Part shown: one piece after another, positions 24,671 through 32,749 of the stretch
Numbering within the stretch: position 1 is the first letter of the stretch
How the letters are laid out: every line of letters starts with the position of its first letter
Source: Flavobacterium sp.
GTDB lineage: Bacteria > Bacteroidota > Bacteroidia > Flavobacteriales > Flavobacteriaceae
DNA: 35,401 nt
Direction: 5' to 3'
Assembly: GCA_008501705.1 (NCBI GenBank)
Contig: QQUG01000068.1
Span: 1-35,401, forward strand
Translations under genes and position numbers: made by a program
Notes under the pieces: generated by a model
What the model saw: the letters and a program-made list of their open reading frames with translations, nothing else
Database searches by the model: none
What the model was told of the DNA's origin: nothing

Positions 24671-24778
24671 AAAGTAAATATTTCGCAACCGGATCTTTTA
24701 TGGAAGCTGTTCTAGGTTTGCCTTGTCGAATGAAAGACGTTCGATAGTATCAATTGTTAAACCCTTAAATTAATTATT

Positions 24779-25111
24779 ATGAACGCACTTAGAAACAAAG
24801 TACAGTTGATTGGAAGACTTGGGCAGGACCCGGAGATCATTAACCTTGACAGCGGTAAGAAACTCGCTAAATTTTCAGTAGCCACTAACGACAGCTACAA
24901 GAATGCAAATGGAGAACGCGTGGAAGACACGCAATGGCATAATGTTGTGGCCTGGGGGAAAACTGCGGAGATCGTTGAGAATTACGTTACCAAGGGTAAA
25001 GAGATCGCAGTGGAAGGAAAACTAACACATCGCTCCTACGAAGATAAGGAGGGTATCAAGCGATATTCAACCGAAGTGGTTTGCAACGAATTGTTGTTGC
25101 TTGGGAAATAA
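24779..25111 (+). CDS. ssb: Single-stranded DNA-binding protein (short form)
   Basis: A 110-residue SSB consisting of the OB fold only: NKVQLIGRLGQDPEI, the aromatic stacking positions in TQWHNVVAWGKTAEIVENYV, and IAVEGKLTHRSYEDKEG. The disordered acidic tail ending DDDIPF that recruits partner proteins is missing, as in many secondary flavobacterial SSBs. It binds ssDNA during repair or recombination; lacking the tail, it probably does not serve as the main replicative SSB. Single gene, convergent with the eCIS operon and sharing its terminator. Confidence 0.9.
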   Translation: MNALRNKVQLIGRLGQDPEIINLDSGKKLAKFSVATNDSYKNANGERVEDTQWHNVVAWGKTAEIVENYVTKGKEIAVEGKLTHRSYEDKEGIKRYSTEVVCNELLLLGK

Positions 25112-25132
25112 CAGCTCGCTCATTCCATGAAT

Positions 25133-25162
25133 AAAAAGCCTTCCTAATGGGAGGCTTTTTTT
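25133..25162. terminator. Bidirectional terminator between ssb and the eCIS operon
   Basis: AAAAAGCCTTCC, loop TAAT, GGGAGGCTTTTTTT: stem flanked by A-run and T-run, so it can stop both strands. It overlaps the stop codon of the PAAR-like gene. Confidence 0.85.
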
Positions 25163-25550
25163 ATGGTACCGTAACCTGAACCTGACCCGCAGTATCCAGA
25201 CGGATCACTCCGCCCCACATACAATTAAGTGAACAGCTGCTGGATAATGTGGGTACGCCTCCTAACAAAACCGTCGGACTTCCCGGTGCCCAGGGTGTGA
25301 CCGTAGCAGGAACACAAGGCATAGGGGTCAATGCACCCATCGCGGCATTCGTCGCAGCGGCAACCTGTGGGTTAGCCATAGAAGAACACATACCAAAAGA
25401 GGGAATATTAACTAATGGTTTGTTATCCATAATATTGGCTGCCGGCATATTGCTGGTCATAACACGATTTTGTGGCAACACTATAAGTGATGATGGTGCG
25501 ACTCCAAAAGAGCAGGTCATCGAGGCTCCCATACAGACTTGTAGTGGCAT
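25161..25550 (-). CDS. PAAR-like DUF4280 tip protein of the eCIS
   Basis: A 129-residue protein matching DUF4280/PAAR-like tips. Signature segments: VCMGASMTCSFG at the start, NIPSFGMCSSMANPQVAAATNAAMG in the middle, LTPMPCVPATVTPWAPGS, and LNCMWGGVIRLDTAGQ at the end. In contractile injection systems such proteins cap the VgrG-type spike and sharpen it (Afp10-like role), often carrying effectors. Cysteines (about 6, 13, 54, 79, 106, 110) are conserved-looking. Last gene of the operon, 2 bases after the AAA+ gene; its stop sits in the bidirectional terminator. Confidence 0.88.
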   Translation of the reverse strand: MPLQVCMGASMTCSFGVAPSSLIVLPQNRVMTSNMPAANIMDNKPLVNIPSFGMCSSMANPQVAAATNAAMGALTPMPCVPATVTPWAPGSPTVLLGGVPTLSSSCSLNCMWGGVIRLDTAGQVQVTVP

Positions 25551-25552
25551 AA

Positions 25553-26893
25553 CTATAAGGTTTTATTGGATTTACTATATTCTCTTCGGATTCCGGCAAT
25601 TAGATCCTGCAGTCCGATCTTTTTATCACCTCTTTTGGCAGCAACTAGCGCACAGTACCGCTGAATATTGATCATTTCACCTCGGGTTAATTCGTAATTC
25701 TCAGCCAGCTGGTCCAGGTCGACATCACCTTCTAGGGAGAACGTTTTTTCGAACAGCCGTTTCCATAGAAGTAGTCGCTCATTCTCCTGTGGTTTTTGAA
25801 AGTGAACCATACTCTGAAACCTTCTCGCAAAGGCTTCATCGATATTGGTTTTTAAATTAGTTGCGAGTATCACCAGCCCTGAAAATTCCTCCATACGCTG
25901 TAGTAAATAAGAAACTTCCTGATTCGCGTACCTGTCGTTGGCCGATTTTACCTGAGTTCGTTTCCCAAACAACGCATCCGCCTCGTCGAAAAACAATATC
26001 CAGTCTTTATTTTCCGCCTCGTTAAAGAGTTTTTCAAGGTTTTTTTCAGTCTCTCCAATGTATTTGGTTACCAGAAGGGAAAGATCGATCCTGAAAACGG
26101 GCCGCTTGGTCGATTTACCGATCAGGGTGGCGGCCATGGTCTTACCCGTTCCGGAAGGGCCATAAAACAGTGCACGATACCCTTTCTTTAGGGTTTTGTG
26201 TAATCCCCAGTCTTCCAGGATGACTTCACTATGAATCAACCAGTCCTTTATTTCTTCCAAATTACTACGCAGCTGCTGGTCGATAATTAGGTCGTCCCAT
26301 TCCAGTTCAGTAGAAATTTCCCTGGCGGGAAGTCCGGAAATGATTTCCGGCAACTTCATTTTTCCTTCAGTGAGGAATTCAATGAATTCAGGAGAAACAT
26401 TCAGGCGCTGCTGAAGTGCAAACTCGTTCGAACCATCATAGACGAGAATTCCTTTTTTATAAAGCACATGATCCTTCTGAAACAATTTTATAAGGCGCAA
26501 ACGTTCTTCCAAAGAACTTCCTGATAAGATAAAACAGGCTGTCTTTAGGCTGGGAGTAAATCCGGAGATTCCGGCGCCCTTGATCCCGCCGAACTCGGAG
26601 AAATCGTTATTCAGATTCTGATTTTTTATGAGAAATACATCCAATGCCTGTGGTTTTACAATCGGGAGCAAAGCCAGGATCAATAGAAGGCGATCCTCGA
26701 AACCGAGATTGAGTTTTTTGATCAGTTCGGCATAAGCCGATGCGTCCTTATCAAGCACAGGAGGTGTGTGATCGTACACACTTTTTACATTGTGGTCATT
26801 CTCAAAATAAATGGAAAGTGCGGTCTTCACTACCGTCTCAAACCAACCGATCTCGCGTTCCAGGGATCTGGCAATTGCTTTTATTATCTCCAT
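25553..26893 (-). CDS. AAA+ ATPase of the eCIS (Afp15/Pvc15-like)
   Basis: A 446-residue AAA+ ATPase. The C-terminal half has Walker A GPSGTGKTMAATLIG (about 243-257), Walker B WILFFDEADALFGKR (about 296-310), sensor 1 in LVILATNLKTNID and the Arg-finger region EAFARRFQ. The N-terminal ~220 residues are a family-specific helical region without a recognised domain. These ATPases accompany Afp/PVC-type particles and are thought to aid assembly or cargo loading; they differ from ClpV, which dismantles T6SS sheaths. Its ATG overlaps the end of the tape-measure gene by 10 bases. Confidence 0.9.
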   Translation of the reverse strand: MEIIKAIARSLEREIGWFETVVKTALSIYFENDHNVKSVYDHTPPVLDKDASAYAELIKKLNLGFEDRLLLILALLPIVKPQALDVFLIKNQNLNNDFSEFGGIKGAGISGFTPSLKTACFILSGSSLEERLRLIKLFQKDHVLYKKGILVYDGSNEFALQQRLNVSPEFIEFLTEGKMKLPEIISGLPAREISTELEWDDLIIDQQLRSNLEEIKDWLIHSEVILEDWGLHKTLKKGYRALFYGPSGTGKTMAATLIGKSTKRPVFRIDLSLLVTKYIGETEKNLEKLFNEAENKDWILFFDEADALFGKRTQVKSANDRYANQEVSYLLQRMEEFSGLVILATNLKTNIDEAFARRFQSMVHFQKPQENERLLLWKRLFEKTFSLEGDVDLDQLAENYELTRGEMINIQRYCALVAAKRGDKKIGLQDLIAGIRREYSKSNKTL

Positions 26894-27387
26894 TCTATCC
26901 GTATTAATTTTTCAATCCAACTTAATTTGATCGTGTTTATGTTCCATGGGATTCTATCCAGAAGCATATCGTATGAACGCTGTTCCACTTTCAGGTAAAA
27001 ATTTACTTCCAACTCCTCCAGCTTTCCATCCCGTTGTAAAAATGATTCTCGCAAGGCATTGATCGAGGTGTTCTCCATACCATGCCATTGTTGGGTTACG
27101 GCCATTAATAAATCATCCACAAGTTGTTTATCGTCCTCATTAAGCTGAAAGGAAATATCTATGGGTTCAGACATGGGAATACCACATAGCACTTTAGGAA
27201 TAACCAATTCATACTCCTGCGAATTGTTATTCCCCGTAGCAGCATAATCCAGCAATTGAACAGCTCTGGCTTTACTTTCTTTATTTCTGAAATGACCTTC
27301 TTCCGTGAGTCCGCATTTCTGAAATAATGTTCCCAGGAATGGCGATAGAATAATAAGACCGGACTGTTTTGTAAAAAGTGGATCCAT
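26884..27387 (-). CDS. Short tape-measure-type eCIS protein (C-terminal domain only)
   Basis: A 167-residue protein that matches the conserved C-terminal region of contractile-injection-system tape measure proteins: GLIILSPFLGTLFQKCGL, RAVQLLDYAATG, ELVIPKVLCGIPMSEPID and SINALRESFLQRDGKLEE, then LLDRIPWNINTIKLSWIEKL-type ending. Usual family members are several hundred residues or more, because the long N-terminal part sets tail length. An in-frame TAA lies 33 bases before the ATG at 27387, so no longer version can start upstream in this frame. Possible meanings are a split or reduced gene, or a partner acting with a tape measure encoded elsewhere. Overlaps the AAA+ gene by 10 bases. Confidence 0.8.
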   Translation of the reverse strand: MDPLFTKQSGLIILSPFLGTLFQKCGLTEEGHFRNKESKARAVQLLDYAATGNNNSQEYELVIPKVLCGIPMSEPIDISFQLNEDDKQLVDDLLMAVTQQWHGMENTSINALRESFLQRDGKLEELEVNFYLKVEQRSYDMLLDRIPWNINTIKLSWIEKLIRIEWR

Positions 27388-27431
27388 TAGTTGATATTTA
27401 GTTTCTTCTCCAAGTTATTGATATCCTTCAT
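27387..27431 (-). CDS. 14-codon upstream frame coupled to the tape-measure gene
   Basis: MKDINNLEKKLNIN with a TAATG overlap onto the tape-measure start. It may only help translation of the next gene, or be the trace of a lost N-terminal part; it could also be chance. It fills the 76-base gap after the VgrG gene. No other gene is seen there. Confidence 0.25.
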   Translation of the reverse strand: MKDINNLEKKLNIN

Positions 27432-27463
27432 TCATTATGTGTAAAACTATCATAAACCAAATT

Positions 27464-29278
27464 TTAGTTAACCGTTACCATAGCGCCTTTTATGCTCATC
27501 TCCCCACTGCTGGAAACCGTGCATTCGGCATTTCCTGTAATACTTGTGCTAAGGTCACCTGTGATGGAGACGGTACTACTTTTACTGCTAATCGATTCAT
27601 CGCCGTCTAAGGAGATCGAAGTTCCTTTTATGTTTACCGAATTTGTTGCTTTAAGTGTAATATCCGACACACTTTCAATATTGATCCCGCGGGAGTTCAT
27701 CTCGATCTTATTACTATTCAGATCTGTGATCGTGATCCCTTGATCCTGGTCGCTGATAAGGAGGGTGTTTCCTCCGGGAGTCTGAAAGGTGATCACTTGG
27801 TTCTCGTCATCGAATTTCAACTGAAGTTTGCTTTTGGTGACCAGCGTCTTGATCGAATTTTTCTCGTTGGCTGTCTCAGGAGCGGGAATCGAACTGCTGA
27901 AAACACTACCTAAAATGACGGGGAATCGCGGGTCGTCATTCATGAATCCAAGGATCACCTCATCGTCAATCTCAGGTATAAAATAAGATCCGAAGGTATT
28001 ACCGGTATAAAATGTTGCCAGTCGTGCCCATACTTTTTTACCTTCGGCGCCCAATATTGGAATTTCTACCTGTATCCTGAACTGATTATCAGGGTCTTCA
28101 TATGTCTTGGTTACAATTGCGGTCTGCAGGCCTCGTATACCCGGTATCAGCCCTGAAGATACGGGAGCCGCCACCTGGTGTTTTTCAACAAACCATTCGG
28201 GCGAAAGCCCTAGTTTCACTTCTGTATTCCACAATCCTTCTTCAAGGGAATGAACCACTCCGGAGATATATGCATTTCCATTGAACCTATTGCTCACCCC
28301 TTGAAGTTTTATGGTTGAATTTACTTTTGCTAAGGAAGATCCCTGGAAGGTGATCCCGCCACGAATCCTGGACAACCTCGATTTTAACAAGGCTGCATCT
28401 GCCATTTGTTTAACATCATCTTGTTTGCTTCCTTCAGTAGAATTTAAATTCCTGGTACCGGCATTCAGTACTGAAGCTAGTTTCGACCCGGTGATATCGC
28501 CTTGATCGTTCACCGTTGGTTCGGTAGAAGAGGCGCTAATAACATTTTGGGTACTCATATCCCAGGCATTTACCTGCACATCCGAATATTGGTAAGTTGC
28601 ATCAATCTCAACATCGAAATCTATAATATCATGTCCATATTGAAGCTGTAAGGCAGGCGAACCGGATACCTCGGGTTTTGCAACTTTCAGTTTTCCGCTT
28701 TCGGTAAACACAACCAATCCATTGATCTCAGCCCGATTTACGATAAAATCCCAATCGGTAGTGTCATACTGAACAATTTCCTTGTGCCGTACGGTTGTGG
28801 AAGCTATGGTGGAACTCAAGTGGGTTTTCCCCAAAATACTTTCGATGGCAGCACTATCGGTGCTGTCTGTAAGAATAGTATTGTTTCGGTTAATGGTAAG
28901 CTGCATGGCTTTATCCTTACAAATTACATGAAGCCTGGAGCCTTGTCCATCTATTTTGATCATTTGCTTGACCACCACTCCTTTGAACACCGATTCGTTT
29001 TTGCTGTTATAACCCAGCTTGATCTCGATTTCGGCACCCGGTTTGAAGTCGTCCGAATCGGTAACCTCGAAGGTCTGTTTGGAGAAGTCCCCATCGAGAA
29101 CTACGATCTCGGCCTCAGCTATTCTATTCAAATATTGTTCGGTGCGAATACTAAGGATCTCGTAATGAGAGGGAATTGCTTTACCGGATGAGAGGATATC
29201 TAAAGATATCAGATTGGTCTCTTCAATTAAGGGTGATACAGGCATAATGTTTTTTATTTCGGCCGTACTATTTTTCAA
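27464..29278 (-). CDS. VgrG-like spike protein of the eCIS (Afp8-like)
   Basis: A 604-residue spike protein. The N-terminal ~370 residues resemble the gp27-like hub (TEQYLNRIAEAEIVVLDGDF; EYDTTDWDFIVNRAEINGLVVF-type segment near 180). The middle has the gp5 OB fold (PDNQFRIQVEIPILGAEGKKVWARL, EIDDEVILGFMNDDPRFPVILGSVF; about 390-460), and the last ~110 residues form a repetitive beta-prism needle (ITITDLNSNKIEMNSRGI, INIESVSDITLKATNSVNI). It trimerises to puncture the target membrane. There is no extra effector domain at the C-terminus. Downstream of tube 2 by 49 bases. Confidence 0.92.
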   Translation of the reverse strand: MKNSTAEIKNIMPVSPLIEETNLISLDILSSGKAIPSHYEILSIRTEQYLNRIAEAEIVVLDGDFSKQTFEVTDSDDFKPGAEIEIKLGYNSKNESVFKGVVVKQMIKIDGQGSRLHVICKDKAMQLTINRNNTILTDSTDSAAIESILGKTHLSSTIASTTVRHKEIVQYDTTDWDFIVNRAEINGLVVFTESGKLKVAKPEVSGSPALQLQYGHDIIDFDVEIDATYQYSDVQVNAWDMSTQNVISASSTEPTVNDQGDITGSKLASVLNAGTRNLNSTEGSKQDDVKQMADAALLKSRLSRIRGGITFQGSSLAKVNSTIKLQGVSNRFNGNAYISGVVHSLEEGLWNTEVKLGLSPEWFVEKHQVAAPVSSGLIPGIRGLQTAIVTKTYEDPDNQFRIQVEIPILGAEGKKVWARLATFYTGNTFGSYFIPEIDDEVILGFMNDDPRFPVILGSVFSSSIPAPETANEKNSIKTLVTKSKLQLKFDDENQVITFQTPGGNTLLISDQDQGITITDLNSNKIEMNSRGINIESVSDITLKATNSVNIKGTSISLDGDESISSKSSTVSITGDLSTSITGNAECTVSSSGEMSIKGAMVTVN

Positions 29279-29327
29279 GTCGGGCTTTTTACAATTTCAC
29301 CTTACCATAATCCGTCTATGGATACGA

Positions 29328-29801
29328 TCAGGTGTTTTCGGTATTAATTTCTTCAAAATAACTATAGGAAAATTCCAGGGTCTCAATAACTACTTCATTT
29401 TTCATTGAGTTTAAATCTGAAGCCGACCATTTTACGGGCCAGGCATTCGCGAAACTCCAGGCTTTAAGTGGATCCCCACTTTCATCTAAAAGATTAACAA
29501 CAATGTTCCTGGTCTCTATTTGTTCAGAGAGGTTCCCTCCCAATGTGTTCACGCACCAGTCCACAAGTGGAGAATCCTTAGAAGCTATCCCTCTTTTCAG
29601 AACCAGGTTAGAGAACTTTACGGAAGTAGGAAGACGATGTTTAAAACTATTTTCCCCGCCTTCCGTGATTTCCTCTGTGCCCATTTCCATGGTAATTCCG
29701 GATACTTCCTTGAATGCAGTGTTAACCGATCCCGACGGGCCGTTGAAACTCAATCGAAAATAAAATGCTACCGGGGGATATTCATTACTCATAGTTATCA
29801 A
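29328..29801 (-). CDS. Tail tube protein 2 of the eCIS (gp19-like)
   Basis: A 157-residue tube protein of the T4 gp19/Afp1-Afp5 family: YFRLSFNGPSGSVNTAFKEVSGI, then KFSNLVLKRGI, RNIVVNLLDESGDPLKAWSFANAWPVKW and a C-terminal strand EVVIETLEFSYSYFE. Polymerises into the inner tube; being the copy nearer to the spike gene, it may form the tube-spike junction (Afp5-like), by analogy. The ATG at 29801 overlaps the TGA of tube 1 (ATGA); an inner ATG at 29792 (MSNEYPP) is a possible alternative. Confidence 0.9.
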   Translation of the reverse strand: MITMSNEYPPVAFYFRLSFNGPSGSVNTAFKEVSGITMEMGTEEITEGGENSFKHRLPTSVKFSNLVLKRGIASKDSPLVDWCVNTLGGNLSEQIETRNIVVNLLDESGDPLKAWSFANAWPVKWSASDLNSMKNEVVIETLEFSYSYFEEINTENT

Positions 29802-30259
29802 CTATTAGCAATCGTTAGTCCTTCGTGCGCAAGCTCCAGTGTCTCCACGGCTACTTCATTGGCATCAGATTTCATATCGGTGCCAGTGATCTTAGTGGGC
29901 CATGCATTATTGAGTGTCCAGGTCATGGTTGGCTTGGCGAATTCATCCAATAACTGTATAACCACGGTCTCTCTTTTAATGGTATTCATTTTGATCGCGT
30001 CGTACCATTTCCAGAAATTATTATCGTTCACAAAAATTCCTTTCTTTAGGGTTACGTTACCGGTCTTCACTATACCCGGCATATTTATGGTTGAAAACAC
30101 TTTGTTATCACCATGCCTGTATTCGATAGGCTGTGTTTCGGTGTCCAGCCCAGAAACTTCCTGAAATGAAACCGTATTATCCTGAGAACCTAGTTTTACC
30201 GAGAAGTAAAACTTTGGCAAGGGCCATGTACTTCCTTGTTTTGATCCATCATCTGCCAT
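29798..30259 (-). CDS. Tail tube protein 1 of the eCIS (gp19-like)
   Basis: A 153-residue tube protein: KFYFSVKLGSQDNTVSFQEVSG, GIVKTGNVTLKKGIF, ETVVIQLLDEFAKPTMTWTLNNAWPTK, EVAVETLELAHEGL. It has the same fold and motif order as tube 2 with moderate similarity, so the two are old paralogues. It is expected to be the major inner tube subunit (Afp1-like). It lies 20 bases after the sheath gene. Confidence 0.92.
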   Translation of the reverse strand: MADDGSKQGSTWPLPKFYFSVKLGSQDNTVSFQEVSGLDTETQPIEYRHGDNKVFSTINMPGIVKTGNVTLKKGIFVNDNNFWKWYDAIKMNTIKRETVVIQLLDEFAKPTMTWTLNNAWPTKITGTDMKSDANEVAVETLELAHEGLTIANS

Positions 30260-30279
30260 AAAAAGTGTTTTTAAATTAA

Positions 30280-31782
30280 TTAGGATTCCTGCATTTTCTG
30301 TTCGATTGAAATTACAACAAATTCTGCAGGGTGCATTAGTGCAATAGCCAGGGATATTCGCATTATCCCATTTTGTATGTCCTGGGGTGTCATTGTTTTA
30401 CCGAGTCCGATGTTCACCGAAAAGGCTTCGGAAGGTTTGGTGCCTAAAAGCGCCCCCTCTCGCCATAGGGAATTCAGGAAATTAGAGATCATTGTTTCAA
30501 CCTGTGTCCAGGTATTTGCATCATTGGAAGCAAAAACAAATGCCTTAATGGATTCTTTTACAGATTGTTCTATAAATATAAGCGTGCGGCGTACGTTGAT
30601 ATATCTCCACTCATTCGAATTTCCGTCCATGGTCCTGCCTCCCCACACTAAATTTCCCCTTCCCAGAAAAGCCCTTATGGCACAAATGGATTTTCCGTCT
30701 GCCGGGGCATTAAGATCTAGTTGTAGATCGTTATCAATTGCCACTGATGGTGAGATAACACTTTGTAAAACCACATTGGCCGGCGTCTGCCATACTCCCC
30801 GTTGATCATCTATAACGGTGTAGATTCCCGCCATTGCCGCGGAGGGAGGAATGAGGTTTAATTTTTGAAGAATTACGCCCAGAATAGCTTGATAGGTTGA
30901 GCTGGTATTTCTGAAGTTTGTATCGGCATCTTCAAGAGAGAAAGCGCCATCATCGCTGGTTCCATTATTCGAAAAGCAGGAAATAAGCTGAATGTTCGTT
31001 GGATCGATAGCCCCACTAGGATCGGTAAATTCGGTGGTTAGAAGTGTCGCAATGGTTGGATAGGCTTCCGAAGTAATATTCAGAAAACCAATATCGGAAA
31101 GTTCATGAATGGAAGTGTGAAGCCAGGGGTAATATGCTGCAGCATAACTATTGTTTTCAGAAAGAATTCCACCAACACCATTTCGAAAATCATCAATACA
31201 ATTAGGGGATTGGTTAAGGTCCTTATATCCTTCCGGCACATCGAGAATTGCAAATTTATTCTTTGTTTGGCTGCAGTGCCTGATCATATGATTCTGAATG
31301 TCATACGCACTTTGTACATCCCGGAGTATTGCCTCGGGAATAACTAAAATAGAAGGATCGGGCTCATCCACCAGCAGATCGATCGCGTTCATAAAATCGT
31401 CACGATCGAAGGTTGCGTTATAATCTCCAATAGTTACCACATAACATTCAGAACCTCCATTGGCGTAGAAAAATTTCATAGCCGCAAGCAGCCGAAAGAA
31501 CATCCCTGAATTTGTAAGTTTATAACCCTGGCCATTGGAATCATGAAAATCGGGAAAATTATTCTCTTCGGAAATATTAAATTTTAATTCCGGAAGATCA
31601 TCCCCGAACTTTTGTGCGAAATCGTTTAATGAGGTAATGCGTACAGCTCTGTTTGCAAGGCTTGTCCCTTCAAAAGTGGTTTTCTGAGTGTAACCGATAA
31701 ACACCGGAATAGCAGTAGGAACCGGTCTCACCGATTTGCCCAGGGTACTGATTTCTTGTATGTAAACTCCGGGAGTTAGCAT
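30280..31782 (-). CDS. Contractile sheath protein of the eCIS
   Basis: A 500-residue phage-tail-sheath family protein. The N-terminus MLTPGVYIQEISTLGKSVRPVPTAI-type stretch is the diagnostic extended arm, and the C-terminal domain ends MRISLALMHPAEFVVISIEQKMQ-like, as in Afp/PVC sheaths, where arms interlock neighbouring subunits. Middle segments (WLHTSIHELS; GIYTVIDDQRGVWQTPANV; WRYINVRRTLIFIEQSVKES) are typical too. Only one sheath gene is present, whereas the Serratia Afp operon has three. Second gene of the operon. Confidence 0.95.
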   Translation of the reverse strand: MLTPGVYIQEISTLGKSVRPVPTAIPVFIGYTQKTTFEGTSLANRAVRITSLNDFAQKFGDDLPELKFNISEENNFPDFHDSNGQGYKLTNSGMFFRLLAAMKFFYANGGSECYVVTIGDYNATFDRDDFMNAIDLLVDEPDPSILVIPEAILRDVQSAYDIQNHMIRHCSQTKNKFAILDVPEGYKDLNQSPNCIDDFRNGVGGILSENNSYAAAYYPWLHTSIHELSDIGFLNITSEAYPTIATLLTTEFTDPSGAIDPTNIQLISCFSNNGTSDDGAFSLEDADTNFRNTSSTYQAILGVILQKLNLIPPSAAMAGIYTVIDDQRGVWQTPANVVLQSVISPSVAIDNDLQLDLNAPADGKSICAIRAFLGRGNLVWGGRTMDGNSNEWRYINVRRTLIFIEQSVKESIKAFVFASNDANTWTQVETMISNFLNSLWREGALLGTKPSEAFSVNIGLGKTMTPQDIQNGIMRISLAIALMHPAEFVVISIEQKMQES

Positions 31783-31809
31783 TATTCGTGATTCTTATAT
31801 GCAATTAAG

Positions 31810-32613
31810 TTAGACATATATGATTGCAGTTGTTAGTGCCGGAATCATTACACCATCTCTTTGCTCCGCTAGGATAGATTGAGGATCCTGATTGGGAAGT
31901 TTTAGTTCCATGTTTTTTGTTACGTTCGTCTGTATATCGGTGAATTTTATTTTAAGCAAAGGGTTATCGGCGATCGTTTGCCTAAGTGGTAATGGAATAT
32001 TGGATGTCATTACCAATGCCGAAACTTCCTGGGTTAATTGTTTTTTTACAGGTCCATTATAGGTCTCATTATATATACCATAGATCTTAAGATCTCTCTC
32101 CTCCACTTTCATATTATCGCGGAGGATAATTTGATATTGCCAGAGTAATTCCCGCGTCTTAAGAAAAAGTCTTAACCTTTTATCCGGATCATTTTCATTG
32201 ATCAGTTCCTGAATATCCAGTATTAATATGGCAAATGTTTCTAGAGGAACATTTTCACTTCGTAGTGCCTGTTCTATCTGTATTTCTACTTCCCCCGGAC
32301 TGTTTTTCAGGTTCAGGATATGCGTGTTATTCAAAGGGATATTGGAGGTGTAATTTTTAAAATTATCATCCTCATGATAGAGCTGAAATTGAAGTGTATT
32401 TAGCCCGTTGAGCGCTTCAGTTAGATCGAAATTTTCAGATTCAGAAACACCACAGTAAAATGTGAAGATGTTCTTATTCGCATTCATTTGGATATTATAA
32501 TTCTGAAGATCCCTTACCGATATTGGTAAAGGAGATATTCTAAAAGATTCAGAAATACCATTCGGAAAATACGAATGAAGTATTTCTAATTCGAGAAATT
32601 TGTGATACTGCAC
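31810..32613 (-). CDS. Uncharacterised first protein of the eCIS operon
   Basis: A 267-residue protein from a GTG at 32613 (MQYHKFLELEIL). It has no signal peptide and no membrane segment. The N-terminal ~110 residues are beta-rich (FLELEILHSYFPNG, SFRISPLPISVRDLQ, FTFYCGVSESENF); residues about 150-190 hold the helix-plus-strand RELLWQYQIILRDN and DLKIYGIYNE. I think similar proteins occur in other Bacteroidota eCIS loci, but it is not the DUF4255 tail terminator (Afp16) that often leads such operons. Its position first, 27 bases before the sheath gene, suggests a structural or assembly role such as a cap. Not recognised by function. Confidence 0.6.
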   Translation of the reverse strand: MQYHKFLELEILHSYFPNGISESFRISPLPISVRDLQNYNIQMNANKNIFTFYCGVSESENFDLTEALNGLNTLQFQLYHEDDNFKNYTSNIPLNNTHILNLKNSPGEVEIQIEQALRSENVPLETFAILILDIQELINENDPDKRLRLFLKTRELLWQYQIILRDNMKVEERDLKIYGIYNETYNGPVKKQLTQEVSALVMTSNIPLPLRQTIADNPLLKIKFTDIQTNVTKNMELKLPNQDPQSILAEQRDGVMIPALTTAIIYV

Positions 32614-32716
32614 TATCGATGTAATTTGGTTAGTTATAGTTGCTTAAATGTACTAATAATAAAAGGTAATCGAATTAGGTAGAACTACGTAATTTTTATT
32701 CCTTCAGAGCATAGGC

Positions 32717-32746
32717 TTGACGAATTCACATAAAATGCTATTTTTG
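32717..32746 (+). promoter_or_regulatory. Promoter of the first intergenic RNA
   Basis: TTG (32717-32719), 19 bases, then TATTTTTG (32739-32746). It fits the Bacteroidota consensus and points at a start near 32750-32753. Confidence 0.55.
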
Positions 32747-32749
32747 CAT

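Noticed and set aside
25249-25671. 140-residue plus-strand frame
   Set aside because: Antisense to the DUF4280 and AAA+ genes; no start signals; a shadow of real coding sequence.
29520-30164. 214-residue plus-strand frame
   Set aside because: Lies antisense to the two tube genes, whose family identity is clear; composition is not protein-like.
25161-32613. Bacteroidota type VI secretion system (T6SS-iii)
   Set aside because: There is one long sheath protein instead of TssB/TssC, no TssJ/L/M-like membrane proteins and no ClpV; the AAA+ protein and tape-measure domain are of the Afp/PVC (eCIS) kind.
25161-32613. Contractile prophage
   Set aside because: No capsid, terminase, portal, integrase or lysis genes on either side.
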